Shown: positions 42,359 to 51,915 of the stretch, one piece after another | How the letters are laid out: each line of letters starts with the position of its first letter | Numbering within the stretch: position 1 is the stretch's first letter | From: Bacteroides cellulosilyticus | Lineage (GTDB): Bacteria > Bacteroidota > Bacteroidia > Bacteroidales > Bacteroidaceae | Assembly (NCBI RefSeq): GCF_020091405.1 | Contig: NZ_CP081903.1 | Location: 3,410,501-3,474,500 of the forward strand | Reading direction: 5' to 3' | DNA: 64,000 nucleotides | The notes under the pieces: model-generated | The model's database searches: none | What the model was told of the DNA's origin: nothing | What the model saw: the letters and a program-made list of their open reading frames with translations, nothing else | Translations under genes and position numbers: made by a program

Positions 42359-45223
42359 ATGAAATATATACAAGCAAAATTCATTCTCTGTGCTATGCTG
42401 ACCGTTTCTCCGATGTTTGTCGGTGCGCAGGCTACGGACTGGAATGAAACCGATTCATTGGTAAGTGAAAAAGACCCGATGGTGCAGGTGGCCTTTCGTA
42501 AAGTAAACCAAAAAGACCTTTTGGGTGGTGTTTCTGTGGTCAATGTAGAGGAACTTACGAAGAAAAATTATAATACTTATAGCCTGGATAATATGCAGGG
42601 CTATGTAGGTGGTTGGAATGGTAACTCATTGTGGGGAATGGATGGTGATAATGCCGGTTATCTGGTTCTAGTAGACGGTGTTCCCCGTGAGGCAAACAAT
42701 GTGATGCCGTCTGAAATTGCACAGATTTCATTCTTGAAAGGTGCACAGGCAGTGGTTCTTTATGGCAGTAAAGCAGCCAAGGGCGCAGTGGTAATTACTA
42801 CGAAGCGCGGAAATGTAGAGGGACTGAATGTTAGTGTCAGAGCCAATACCGGATTTCATGTAGCAAAGGCTTTCCCTGAATACCTGGGTTCGGCAGAGTA
42901 CATGACCCTTTACAATGAGGCCCTCTTGAATGATGATCCTACTGCGAAACTCCGTTATACGGCCGAAGATATTTATAATCATGGTTCAGGGCTGAATCCG
43001 TACCGTTATTCAAATATCAATTACTATTCTTCTGACTATGTGAAGAAAGTATATAATCGTTCGGAAGTGACTGCCGAGATTACCGGTGGTGGTAAGCGTG
43101 CCCGTTTCTATAGCAATGTGAGCTATTATCGTAATGGAGATTTTCTAGATTTTGGTGAAGCTAAAAACAACATGACAGACCGTTTCAACGTGCGTGGTAA
43201 TGTAGATGTAAACATCAATAGCTTTATCAATGCCTACATTAATGCCAATGCCACGTTCTACAATTCGAAAAGTGCAAAAGGTGATTATTGGAATGCCGCA
43301 TCAACTGCACGCCCAAATTTTCCGGAATATGCATCCCCGCTTATTCCGTTGGACATGATTGATCCCAATGCTACAGCTGCCTGGGAACTGTTGAGTACTA
43401 CTTCCAATATTATTGACGGAAAGTATTTCCTGGCTGGTACGCAGGCTAATCCTACTAATGCTTTTGCCGATAGCTATGCTGCCGGAAGCAGTAAGTGGAC
43501 GAGTCGCCAGTTTCAGTTTGATGCTGGTGTGAATGTCGATCTTAATCAAGTTCTGAAGGGACTCTCATTCAATGCCATGTTTGCTGTGGACTATGCCACT
43601 TCTTACTCAACCTCTTTTGATAATAAGTATGCGGTGTTCGTTCCTGTTTGGTCCAACTATGGTGGTAAAGATGTCATAGTGGCATTGAACAAGGAAGGGA
43701 ACGATGAAAGACCGGGTACTCAAAATGTAGGTGGCAGTGCGGATAAACAAACTATTGCATTTACCGGGCAGTTCAACTATCAGAACACCTTCAACAAATA
43801 TCATAATGTATCGGCCATGTTTATAGCCAACGGCTATCAGCAGACGGTTTCAGCACAGTATCATCGCATCAGCAATGCTAACTTGGCATTACAGGCTGGT
43901 TATAATTATCAGCAACGCTATTATGCCGATTTTAGTGCAGCGTTGATTCATTCGGCTAAACTTGCCAAAGGACATCGTCAAGCTCTTTCTCCCTCGGTGA
44001 CGTTGGGCTGGCGTTTAAGTAATGAAAGTTTCCTGAAGGATTCTCCGGTGGTAGACGATTTGTTGCTGAGTGTATCAGGTAGCATTATTAATCAAGATAT
44101 TGATCTGGTGATGAATGATAATGAATTTTATCTTTATGAATCGGTATGGACTCAGAACGATGGTTATGCCTGGTATGATGGTCCGGCTGGTAAATACTCC
44201 ATTTCTACCAGAAGCCAGAACAATGATCTTTCGTTTATCAAGCGTAAAGAGTTCTCTGTAAATCTTAAAACATCGCTTTGGAATAGGTTGATTACAGCTG
44301 ATGCTTCGTTCTTCATAAACTCTATGGAGGGATATCTGATCAATCAGCCCACTTTTTATCCATCTCATTTGAATACAGGTTATCCTGCCGCATCATTTAT
44401 GCCTATACAGAATTATAATAACAACCAGCGCGTAGGTTTTGATTTCAGTATAAATGCCAACAAACGTTTCGGCGATGTAGACTTATCGTTGGGTGTGGCA
44501 GGCACATATTACGATACTAAAATTACTAAGCGCGATGAACTTTATGATGAGGCCTATCGATATCGTGAAGGACGTCCCATTGACGGTGTCTGGGGACTTC
44601 AGAGTGCCGGATTATTCCAAAGCAAAGAGGAAATAGAGAACAGCCCCGAACAGAAATTGGGTAGTACGGTTCAACCCGGTGACATCAAGTATGTAGACCA
44701 GAATGGTGATAATGTGATTGACGATAAAGATGAAATCTTTTTGGGTAAAGGAGGCTGGTACGGTGCACCTTTTACACTTGGTATCAATTTTACTGCTAAA
44801 TGGAAGAATCTAACTTTCTTTGTACTGGGTACTGGTAACTTCGGTGCTTACGGATTGAAGAATAGTTCATATTATTGGGTAGATGGTGATGATAAATATT
44901 CGGCTATAGTCCGTAACCGTTGGACTCCTGAAACTGCAGCTACTGCAACTTATCCTCGTCTGTCTGCGAGAAGTTCGGGTAATAACTTCCGTTCTTCAGA
45001 TTATTGGCTGTACAAGACCGACCGTTTCGACCTGGCAAAGGTACAGATTACTTACGATTTGCCGAAACGCATTTTGCGCAACACTTTCATTAACGAACTG
45101 TCGGCCTATGTGAGCGGTGCAAACTTGCTTACTATTTCGAAAGAGCGTAAGCATATGGAGATGAATGTGGGCAGTGCTCCGCAAAGCAGATTCTATAATA
45201 TTGGTGTGAAAGCTGTGTTCTAA
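42359..45223 (+). CDS. xusC: Short SusC-like TonB-dependent receptor XusC
   Basis: Second SusC of the xylan locus, 954 residues. It is about 100 residues shorter than XusA because the CarboxypepD_reg-like domain is missing: after the signal peptide (SPMFVGAQ) the protein goes within 35 residues to a plug (LLGGVSVVNVEELTKKNYNT). The plug ends LYGSKAAKGAVVITTKRG and the barrel closes with FYNIGVKAVF. This domain loss is a usual trait of the xusC branch as I remember it. It is paired with xusD, 10 bp downstream. Two SusC/D pairs may take fragments of different size or decoration. Confidence 0.9.
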   Translation: MKYIQAKFILCAMLTVSPMFVGAQATDWNETDSLVSEKDPMVQVAFRKVNQKDLLGGVSVVNVEELTKKNYNTYSLDNMQGYVGGWNGNSLWGMDGDNAGYLVLVDGVPREANNVMPSEIAQISFLKGAQAVVLYGSKAAKGAVVITTKRGNVEGLNVSVRANTGFHVAKAFPEYLGSAEYMTLYNEALLNDDPTAKLRYTAEDIYNHGSGLNPYRYSNINYYSSDYVKKVYNRSEVTAEITGGGKRARFYSNVSYYRNGDFLDFGEAKNNMTDRFNVRGNVDVNINSFINAYINANATFYNSKSAKGDYWNAASTARPNFPEYASPLIPLDMIDPNATAAWELLSTTSNIIDGKYFLAGTQANPTNAFADSYAAGSSKWTSRQFQFDAGVNVDLNQVLKGLSFNAMFAVDYATSYSTSFDNKYAVFVPVWSNYGGKDVIVALNKEGNDERPGTQNVGGSADKQTIAFTGQFNYQNTFNKYHNVSAMFIANGYQQTVSAQYHRISNANLALQAGYNYQQRYYADFSAALIHSAKLAKGHRQALSPSVTLGWRLSNESFLKDSPVVDDLLLSVSGSIINQDIDLVMNDNEFYLYESVWTQNDGYAWYDGPAGKYSISTRSQNNDLSFIKRKEFSVNLKTSLWNRLITADASFFINSMEGYLINQPTFYPSHLNTGYPAASFMPIQNYNNNQRVGFDFSINANKRFGDVDLSLGVAGTYYDTKITKRDELYDEAYRYREGRPIDGVWGLQSAGLFQSKEEIENSPEQKLGSTVQPGDIKYVDQNGDNVIDDKDEIFLGKGGWYGAPFTLGINFTAKWKNLTFFVLGTGNFGAYGLKNSSYYWVDGDDKYSAIVRNRWTPETAATATYPRLSARSSGNNFRSSDYWLYKTDRFDLAKVQITYDLPKRILRNTFINELSAYVSGANLLTISKERKHMEMNVGSAPQSRFYNIGVKAVF

Positions 45224-45233
45224 TCTAAAAAAA

Positions 45234-47051
45234 ATGGTAAAAATGAAACTAAGAAATATTATACTAACTATGGTACTGTTGGCTACTTTTTCTGCTTGCG
45301 AGGATATGTTCGAACCTGCCAAGGAGAACAATCGTGGCGTTGAAGATATGCTTTCAGACCCCAATTATGCAGTAGGACTTTTGGGATATGGATATGCCAT
45401 GCTGCCGTATGATAACTCCAGTGTAAATGATGTAGCTACGGACGATGCGGTGACTAATGATAAGGAGAGCAATTATTCGAAGATGGCTCTCGGTTCATGG
45501 GCATCGAACAACAATCCGATGGAACAATGGCAGGCCCGCAAAGCAGTCATACAATATCTCAATACATTTCTGGGTATTGTAGAACAGGTAAATTGGGCTG
45601 AAAATGAGGTGACAAGTAAGATGTTCATTGACAAACTCAGTGGAGAGGCTTATGCATTGCGTGCGTTGAATTACTACTATTTGCTGATGGCTCATGGAGG
45701 TTGGACGGCAGACGGACAGCTGCTGGGAGTACCGATGCTTCTTGAACCGGAAACCACCAGTTCAGACTTTAATCAGCCTCGCGCCTCTTTCAGTGCATGT
45801 GTGGAGCAAGTCTTTGCTGACTTGAATAAGGCTGTTGAACTGTTGCCTATGGATTATGAAAATATAAAGAGTGATGCGGAGGTACCTGCCAGATACAAAG
45901 AAATCGGTGCAAAGATGGGTAACTATAATCTTGTTTTCGGAACTTATCAGCGTGGACGCGTCACTGCTAGAATAGCCGAAGCTATCAAGGCGCAGGTTGC
46001 TTTACTTGCCGCGAGTCCTGCTTATCGTGAAGGTTCGGGGGTTACTTCGGAAACAGCGGCTAATTATGCTGCCACTGTGCTGAATCGCATTGGCGGAGTG
46101 TCAGGTCTCGACCAGACAGGTAATACTTGGTATATGAATACAAAAGACTTGGACAATCTAGGTTCAGGAGAAGTGCCTGCCGAAATCCTTTGGAGAGGAA
46201 ATAAAAGTAATGGAACCGAAGACTGGGATATAGGTATCAAGCAGGAGAAGGACAACTTTCCTCCTACGCTTTATGGCAGCGGACGTATTAATCCTACACA
46301 AAATCTAGTTGATGCTTTTCCTATGGCTAACGGTTATCCTGTCGCTGACAAGGTCAATAGTGGTTATTTGGAAAATGCTCCTTATGAAAATCGTGATCCG
46401 CGTTTGGCAAAATATATATTGTTCAACGGATCAACATTCAAGGAAAAGGCTATCATCACCGGCACTTATCCTGATGCGGATAACAAACAGGATAACAACT
46501 TGAATCAATTGAATACTTCTACACGTACAGGTTATTATCTGCGTAAGTTACTGCGTGAAGATTGTAATGCCAATCCGAGTTCACTGAATGCCAAGTTCCA
46601 TATTCCTGTCCGTATCCGCTATACGGAGATATTTTTGGCTTATGCCGAAGCTGCCAACGATGCTTGGGGACCAATGGGTAAAGGTGGTCATAACTATAGT
46701 GCATACGATGTGATTAAGGCTATTCGTGCCCGTGGTGGAGTGGGAGTTAATAACGGAGATGCTTATCTTGAGAGCATAAAGGGAGATAAGGATAAAATGG
46801 CTCAACTTATCCGCAACGAACGCCGCATAGAACTCTGTTTCGAAAACAAGCGTTTCTGGGACATTCGCCGCTGGCAGATGCCCTTGGCTGAAACAGCTAA
46901 AGGAATACGAATTGATAAAGTGGGTGAAAATCTGAACTATACTGTAATAGACGTAGAGAATAGAAACTACAAGGAGTATATGAATTACGGTCCTATACCT
47001 TATAGTGAAGTGTTGAAGTGGAGCAATCTGAAACAGAATAAGGGCTGGTAA
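45234..47051 (+). CDS. xusD: SusD-like xylan-binding lipoprotein XusD
   Basis: Partner of XusC, 605 residues. Signal peptide with lipobox TFSAC (Cys about 22), then EDMFEPAKENNRG. Family landmarks are AYALRALNYYYLLMAHGGW, the C-terminal RNERRIELCFENKRFWDIRRWQMPL and the ending PYSEVLKWSNLKQNKGW. The start at 45234 (MVKMKLRN) could be 45243. It lies 10 bp after xusC and 23 bp before xusE. It differs strongly from XusB, so the two pairs are not recent duplicates. Confidence 0.92.
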   Translation: MVKMKLRNIILTMVLLATFSACEDMFEPAKENNRGVEDMLSDPNYAVGLLGYGYAMLPYDNSSVNDVATDDAVTNDKESNYSKMALGSWASNNNPMEQWQARKAVIQYLNTFLGIVEQVNWAENEVTSKMFIDKLSGEAYALRALNYYYLLMAHGGWTADGQLLGVPMLLEPETTSSDFNQPRASFSACVEQVFADLNKAVELLPMDYENIKSDAEVPARYKEIGAKMGNYNLVFGTYQRGRVTARIAEAIKAQVALLAASPAYREGSGVTSETAANYAATVLNRIGGVSGLDQTGNTWYMNTKDLDNLGSGEVPAEILWRGNKSNGTEDWDIGIKQEKDNFPPTLYGSGRINPTQNLVDAFPMANGYPVADKVNSGYLENAPYENRDPRLAKYILFNGSTFKEKAIITGTYPDADNKQDNNLNQLNTSTRTGYYLRKLLREDCNANPSSLNAKFHIPVRIRYTEIFLAYAEAANDAWGPMGKGGHNYSAYDVIKAIRARGGVGVNNGDAYLESIKGDKDKMAQLIRNERRIELCFENKRFWDIRRWQMPLAETAKGIRIDKVGENLNYTVIDVENRNYKEYMNYGPIPYSEVLKWSNLKQNKGW

Positions 47052-47074
47052 TCAAATAATTATAAAATGCAAAA

Positions 47075-48121
47075 ATGAATATGAAAATCTATAAATTATT
47101 ATCTATAATATTTTGGGGTACCATGTCATTTGCTTTCTCCTCATGTGAGAATGCAGACAACTCTTTTCCCGATTATGAAGGCGGTGTCAGTGTATATTTT
47201 GCCTATCAATTCCCGGTACGAACTATCGTGTTGGGCAATGATCCGGTGGTAGACAATTCGGCTGACCGTCAGCACAAGTGTGCCATTTATGCCACAATGG
47301 GAGGAGCGTATGGTGGGAGGAACATCACCATAGATATTGCCGTTGACAATACGCTTTGCGATAATCTCTTTTTTGAAGACGGATCACCGGTATTACCTAT
47401 GCCTTCTACATATTATACATTGGCGGGTGATAAAATTAAATACAACGGTGAACATTGGGGAAATGTGGAGGTGCAGCTTACCGATGCTTTCTTTGCTGAC
47501 GAAAAAGCATTGAGCAATAATTATGTGATTCCTGTAGTGATGAAAAAACAGACTGGTGCCGACCGCATTCTGACAGGTACTCCTTTGATTGAAGGCGATG
47601 CTCCGGCACGTCCTAACTCGGATTATTGGAGTGTGTTACCTCAAGATTATGTGCTTTATTGTGTAAAGTATATGAATCCATGGCAGGCTTCCTATTTGCG
47701 TCGTGGTACGGATCAGATAACCGAGAATGGTTCTGTAACTACTGTGGTGCGTCATGCGGAGACGATTGAGAAAGATGAGGTTTGCTCGCTGGATACCCGT
47801 TCGCTCACGACCTCCGTTTTCACGGTCAACACGGAGCAAGCCGATGGAACCACGCTGGCCTGCGATTTGTTGCTGACATTCAACGATGCGGGTGAGTGTT
47901 CCATTACTACGGAGACATCGGGAATGACTGCTTCGGGGACAGGCAAATACGTGGTGGATGGTGAAAAGAAAGCATGGGGAAACAAAGACCGCGATGCGCT
48001 TTATCTGGACTATACCGTTGACTTTGGCATCCGGAAGTATGCCACGAAAGATACTTTGGTGATGCAGACGCGCGGAACGAACAAGATAGAAACTTTTGTT
48101 CCTAAGTATCGTGCCAATTGA
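47075..48121 (+). CDS. xusE: XusE-like surface lipoprotein (DUF1735-type)
   Basis: Lipoprotein of 348 residues (lipobox FAFSSC, about residue 24). The N-terminal half reads like a DUF1735 domain (VSVYFAYQFPVRTIVLGND, then IDIAVDNTLCDNLFF and YVIPVVMKKQTGADRIL); the C-terminal half is a beta-rich domain ending DTLVMQTRGTNKIETFVPKYRAN, probably the DUF5627 region. No catalytic motif is visible. By position after xusD and before the GH10 gene it corresponds to xusE, considered a surface xylan-binding protein. It starts 23 bp after xusD. Confidence 0.82.
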   Translation: MNMKIYKLLSIIFWGTMSFAFSSCENADNSFPDYEGGVSVYFAYQFPVRTIVLGNDPVVDNSADRQHKCAIYATMGGAYGGRNITIDIAVDNTLCDNLFFEDGSPVLPMPSTYYTLAGDKIKYNGEHWGNVEVQLTDAFFADEKALSNNYVIPVVMKKQTGADRILTGTPLIEGDAPARPNSDYWSVLPQDYVLYCVKYMNPWQASYLRRGTDQITENGSVTTVVRHAETIEKDEVCSLDTRSLTTSVFTVNTEQADGTTLACDLLLTFNDAGECSITTETSGMTASGTGKYVVDGEKKAWGNKDRDALYLDYTVDFGIRKYATKDTLVMQTRGTNKIETFVPKYRAN

Positions 48122-48181
48122 GCGGAAACGTTTAAATGACCGATTAACATAATGTTGGATAATAACTAAAAACATTCAATC

Positions 48182-48583
48182 ATGAAAAAGATTTTAATAT
48201 CTATATTTTTATGTCTTCCTCTTCTGCTTTGTGCACAAAGCGGATCGGTTGTCGATATCACGGGACGTTATACCGCAGTGTTATATGATCCTGCTACGCC
48301 TCCCGTAACGGCTGATTTAGGTAGCCATATGTTTCTGAATGCCTTGTCCGGATTTGTCCGTATCACAATGGACGTGCCGGATAGTTCATTGCATTATGAA
48401 TGGGAAGCTTATTCTTCGGATGGTTCGGAGGTTTCTTTGGAATATTCCGGATCGCATAATGAACGTTATCTGAGCTTGAACGGTACACCCAGAAGGGTAA
48501 CCATAACTGTATTCTTGAAGAATGGTACCGGTCCTTATGATATAGTGAATTCAAGAAGTTTTTCATTTACCACTTATCGTTAG
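48182..48583 (+). CDS. Small secreted protein of unknown function in the xylan operon
   Basis: A 133-residue protein with an SPI-type signal peptide (LPLLLCAQSG; the Cys has Leu before it, so a lipobox is unlikely). The mature part (VVDITGRYTAVLYDPATPPV onward) looks all-beta, with FVRITMDVPDSSLHYEWEAYSSDGSEV and a final SRSFSFTTYR, and could be an Ig-like or carbohydrate-binding fold. I recognise no family. It is inserted between xusE and the GH10 gene, 60 bp after one and 55 bp before the other, and is not part of the published xusABCDE-xyn10A core as I recall it. A role as an extra xylan-binding or esterase-associated factor is only a guess. Confidence 0.78.
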   Translation: MKKILISIFLCLPLLLCAQSGSVVDITGRYTAVLYDPATPPVTADLGSHMFLNALSGFVRITMDVPDSSLHYEWEAYSSDGSEVSLEYSGSHNERYLSLNGTPRRVTITVFLKNGTGPYDIVNSRSFSFTTYR

Positions 48584-48638
48584 CCTTGATTGCATATTGA
48601 TGAAAAGAATAAGAAATATGTTAATAAATGATTATACA

Positions 48639-50783
48639 ATGAAAACAATTAAATACTCATTATCCTTGGGCTTATTGCTATTGCTTGCCTCTTGTGCCGA
48701 TGACCAGATCGTTGACTTCAAGACTGAGAAGCCGGAAAGTATGGCCCAATATGAATATCTCAATGCTTACGATGCATTGAAAACATATATAGACCGAAAC
48801 GCAAGTCCCGACTTTAAGTTGGGAATTGCGCTGTCGGCGAGTGATTTTCTGAAAGGAGAAGTGGTGCGTACTATGGCCATCTCCAATTTCGATGAGATGA
48901 CGGCAGGCAATGCCATGAAATACGCTTCGTGCGTGGCTAATGACGGGTCGATGGACTTTGGTACCGTAGAGAAGTTTGTTTCTGCGGCAAAAGCCGGAGG
49001 TCTTACTATTTACGGACATACGCTGGCTTGGCATGCACAACAGAATAATAAGTACCTGAATTCGTTGATTAAAGATAAAGAGATGGACGTAGATCCTGAT
49101 GAAAAGGTTGATATTGAGGATTATGTAGTGGATTATTCTAAAGATGCATATACTTTCTGGAATCAAGCACCTGAAGGTACAACCATCGGGGTGAACTCTT
49201 CTGAGGGTTGTCTGGAGATTGTAAATCCCACTCCTGCCGAACAGAATTACTTCGTTCAGTATCATACCACAATTGATGGACTTCCGATTCTTACAGGCAA
49301 GGAGTATAAGTTGAAAATGATGCTCAAAGGTTCAGCTAATGGTCACCTCGCTGTCAGTGTAGGCCCTTGGTCAGGCAGAGTCGATGGTGGATTTGATTTC
49401 GATACGGAATGGAAAGAGTATGAGTTTGCTTTTAAAGCTGTGGCTGATGGTGGCCACGTGATGACTCAGTCCGGTCTTTTTGCAGGAACTATTCAAATTA
49501 AGTCTGTTAAAATAACCCACTCTGAAGCTCCCGCAGTGGAGGTTGAGCAAGAGACGAAAGTGCAAACTTATCAAGATGGTCCATTCCCATTTTATGCAAT
49601 GGGTTGTGAACCTCCTGTCATAGATGGATGTATACATTTTGTGCCTGATGGTGAGTGGCGACAGTTTTTTGTAGTTCCTGGTGGCGAGAATTCACTTGAA
49701 GAAGGAAATTATGTCTTTTATCTCGATCTGAAATCCGATAAAGATGGCTCTGGCGTACAACTGACTGTACAGAACGGCTGGGGAGGAGATGCTCAGAGTA
49801 TTACGGTTCCTGTAGCCATTCAGGAAGGCAGTCATGTCGTTAAGCTGGATATTCCTAATGTTGTGGGGGGGGATTATGATGTTATCCTTAAGCCACAGAC
49901 TTGTGACGCGACACTTGATCTTAGATCAGTTAAGATTTGCAAAGTAGTGAAGATGAATTCTATTCCTCTTACTCCTGAAGAGAAGAAAGATACCTTGACA
50001 TGGGCCATGAATAACTGGGTAGAAGGTATGATGAAAGCTACAGGTGGTTATGTAACTGTTTGGGATGTAGTGAACGAAGCTATTTCCGGTGGTGGTGATG
50101 ATGGAGAAGGATTCTATGTATTGCAATCGGCAAGCAATGTTTCAGAGAACGATGCTCAGAATAATTTCTACTGGCAAGATTACTTAGGTAATGAGGATTA
50201 TGCTCGCATTGCTGTGGCTGCTGCCCGTAAGTACTATGCTGAGAACGGTGGTACTGCTCCTCTGAAACTCTTTATCAATGACTATAATCTGGAATCTGAC
50301 TGGGATGATAACAAAAAGGCTAAGAGCTTAGTACATTGGATTAAGAAATGGGAAGCCGACGGCGTGACACAGATTGACGGTATCGGTACTCAGATGCACG
50401 TAAGTTGCTATGCCAATGCTGCTACTCAGAAGAGTAAGGAAGAGCATGTGGTGCAGATGTTCGAAATTTTAGCTGCAAGTGGTAAACTCGTGAAGATTTC
50501 CGAACTTGATATGGGATATATAGATGAGAACGGTACCAGTGTGAAAACAGAGAATATGACAGAAGCTCAGCATAAAGCGATGGCAGAATACTATAAGTTC
50601 ATCGTGAAGAAGTACTTCGAGATTATTCCTGCTGCTCAGCAGTATGGTATTACGCAATGGTGTGCTACCGATGCTCCCAGTGATTCTGGCTGGCGTGGTG
50701 GTGAACCCGTAGGCCTTTGGGATTCCAACTACAGTCGTAAGCATACCTATGCAGGTTTTGCTGATGGTTTGGCTGGAAAATAA
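48639..50783 (+). CDS. xyn10A: GH10 endo-beta-1,4-xylanase with inserted CBMs
   Basis: Surface lipoprotein xylanase (lipobox LLASC). The GH10 barrel is split: the N-terminal part runs to about residue 145 (FKLGIALSASDF, GLTIYGHTLAWHAQ), then two carbohydrate-binding modules of the CBM4/9 type occupy about 155-290 and 300-440, and the barrel resumes with EKKDTLTWAMNNWVEGMM. Catalytic residues are present: acid/base Glu480 in WDVVNEA and nucleophile Glu622 in VKISELDMGY. CBM insertion between barrel strands is the known special feature of the Bacteroidetes xus-linked GH10 enzymes (BACINT_04215, BACOVA_04390 type). I chose ATG 48639 (MKTIKYSL), since the frame from 48597 adds a charged leader. 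A strong terminator follows. Confidence 0.93.
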   Translation: MKTIKYSLSLGLLLLLASCADDQIVDFKTEKPESMAQYEYLNAYDALKTYIDRNASPDFKLGIALSASDFLKGEVVRTMAISNFDEMTAGNAMKYASCVANDGSMDFGTVEKFVSAAKAGGLTIYGHTLAWHAQQNNKYLNSLIKDKEMDVDPDEKVDIEDYVVDYSKDAYTFWNQAPEGTTIGVNSSEGCLEIVNPTPAEQNYFVQYHTTIDGLPILTGKEYKLKMMLKGSANGHLAVSVGPWSGRVDGGFDFDTEWKEYEFAFKAVADGGHVMTQSGLFAGTIQIKSVKITHSEAPAVEVEQETKVQTYQDGPFPFYAMGCEPPVIDGCIHFVPDGEWRQFFVVPGGENSLEEGNYVFYLDLKSDKDGSGVQLTVQNGWGGDAQSITVPVAIQEGSHVVKLDIPNVVGGDYDVILKPQTCDATLDLRSVKICKVVKMNSIPLTPEEKKDTLTWAMNNWVEGMMKATGGYVTVWDVVNEAISGGGDDGEGFYVLQSASNVSENDAQNNFYWQDYLGNEDYARIAVAAARKYYAENGGTAPLKLFINDYNLESDWDDNKKAKSLVHWIKKWEADGVTQIDGIGTQMHVSCYANAATQKSKEEHVVQMFEILAASGKLVKISELDMGYIDENGTSVKTENMTEAQHKAMAEYYKFIVKKYFEIIPAAQQYGITQWCATDAPSDSGWRGGEPVGLWDSNYSRKHTYAGFADGLAGK

Positions 50784-50798
50784 TAGAGTTTTATGAGA

Positions 50799-50838
50799 AA
50801 AGGCAGCGGGGCATAATGTGAAACCGCTGCCTTTATTG
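50799..50838 (+). terminator. Intrinsic terminator of the xus operon
   Basis: An 11 bp stem AAAGGCAGCGG (50799-50809) with CCGCTGCCTTT (50824-50834), followed by ATTGTTG. It lies 16 bp after the GH10 stop, so later genes need their own promoters or read-through. Confidence 0.8.
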
Positions 50839-50860
50839 TTGTAATAAAAATCGAATAACA

Positions 50861-51600
50861 ATGAAAAACATATTATTTATTTTGAGTTTGGTCATTTGGT
50901 GTAGTTGTAGTAGTGAAATACCTTTTGATACTAATAGGGCAGAAGATATGACTGTTACACGAACTACGAATTCGGATAGCGTATATTATTTTGAAGGGTA
51001 TTTTAGTCAATTGCAACCGATTGTGACATTACCGTACAAAAAAATTCTATTAGGCAAACTATTGTTTCTTATAGACAAGTAGGTGCTACTGCGGCAGATA
51101 TAGTTCCTGAGGTGGTGAGTAAACCTACATGGGTGAATAGAATTGATTTTTTGAATCCTTATTATAAAATATATGAAGTATTTATTTCAGTAGATGCAAA
51201 TACTTCTGTAGAGAAGAGAGTAGGAAGTATTATACTAAAACAACCGGAATCTAATAAAACATTAAATATTGGGATTACTCAAAACGGAATTAATAATTAT
51301 ATAATCGTTTCAGTGAAAGAACTTTACTCCAATCATCCATTGTTTACTGCTACTACAACTTATCCCGTAGAAAAAGAGATCAACTGTAGAATTCCGTACG
51401 AAGCATACAATGATGGGGGAAAGTATGACGGCAATGCATCAATCACTATTCCGAAAGGAGAAACGAAAGGAACTTACGAAATGGATTATAATGGCTCTCC
51501 GTTAGTTTATTATCATGGTGATATAAAAGGCTATAAACTATATGAGGGAATTATTACAGGAGATGATATTTATAACTATAGTTTTGTTCGCTATTGGTGA
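50861..51600 (+). pseudogene. Frameshifted BACON-type lipoprotein gene
   Basis: Two adjacent frames read as one broken gene. The first (from 50861) encodes a lipoprotein start with lipobox IWCSC and runs to VYYFEGYF, then drifts into unrelated residues and stops at 51082. From about 51007 another frame continues sensibly as SIATDCDITVQKNSIRQTI, then PTWVNRIDF and VGSIILKQPESNKTLNIGITQNG, the pattern of a BACON domain, and ends at 51600. A one-base loss near 51000-51006 explains it. The intact product would be about 246 residues. BACON domains are found in surface glycan-binding proteins and glycosidases. The region is more AT-rich than its neighbours. A sequencing error is an alternative. Confidence 0.75.
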
Positions 51601-51748
51601 TATTATAATAAACAGGTCTGTTGGGGCTTTCCATTTAATATGTAACGTCAGCAGATAATGGTGTAATTTGGAATATTTGTTGTAATTTATTAAAGGCATG
51701 AGGCGGCTTCGTAATATCTTGAATATCAATGCTTATAGGATATGCTAC

Positions 51749-51832
51749 ATTCAGTATACGACTGAACCCTATTCAGTATACGAGTGAATGGCATTCAGTA
51801 TACGACTGAATTAGGTTCGATATACGATTGTA
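51749..51832. repeat. Array C: four dyads at exact 22 bp period before GH5
   Basis: Units ATTCAGTATACGACTGAA (51749-51766), ATTCAGTATACGAGTGAA (51771-51788), ATTCAGTATACGACTGAA (51793-51810) and a diverged GTTCGATATACGATTGTA (51815-51832). Each is a dyad, TTCAGT-N5-ACTGAA, and starts exactly 22 bp after the previous one, with 4 bp between units. The array ends 83 bp before the GH5 ATG. A weak -7 candidate, TTCGTTTG (51836-51843), lies just after it. The remainder of the 316 bp gap shows no gene. Confidence 0.88.
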
Positions 51833-51915
51833 TCCTTCGTTTGCATTATTCGTAAAGAATGTAGATTGCCATTCACTCTCTTGCTTTAGCTTACAATTTT
51901 CAAGTCCTTAAAACA

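Noticed and set aside
50861..51082. Separate 73-residue lipoprotein gene, with a second gene from 51112
   Set aside because: The second frame is protein-like well upstream of its first start codon (from about 51007) and continues the first protein naturally, so a single frameshifted gene explains both.
51749..51832. CRISPR array
   Set aside because: Units follow each other with only 4 bp between them and there are no variable spacers of normal length or cas genes. The same applies to the arrays at 31193 and 36326.
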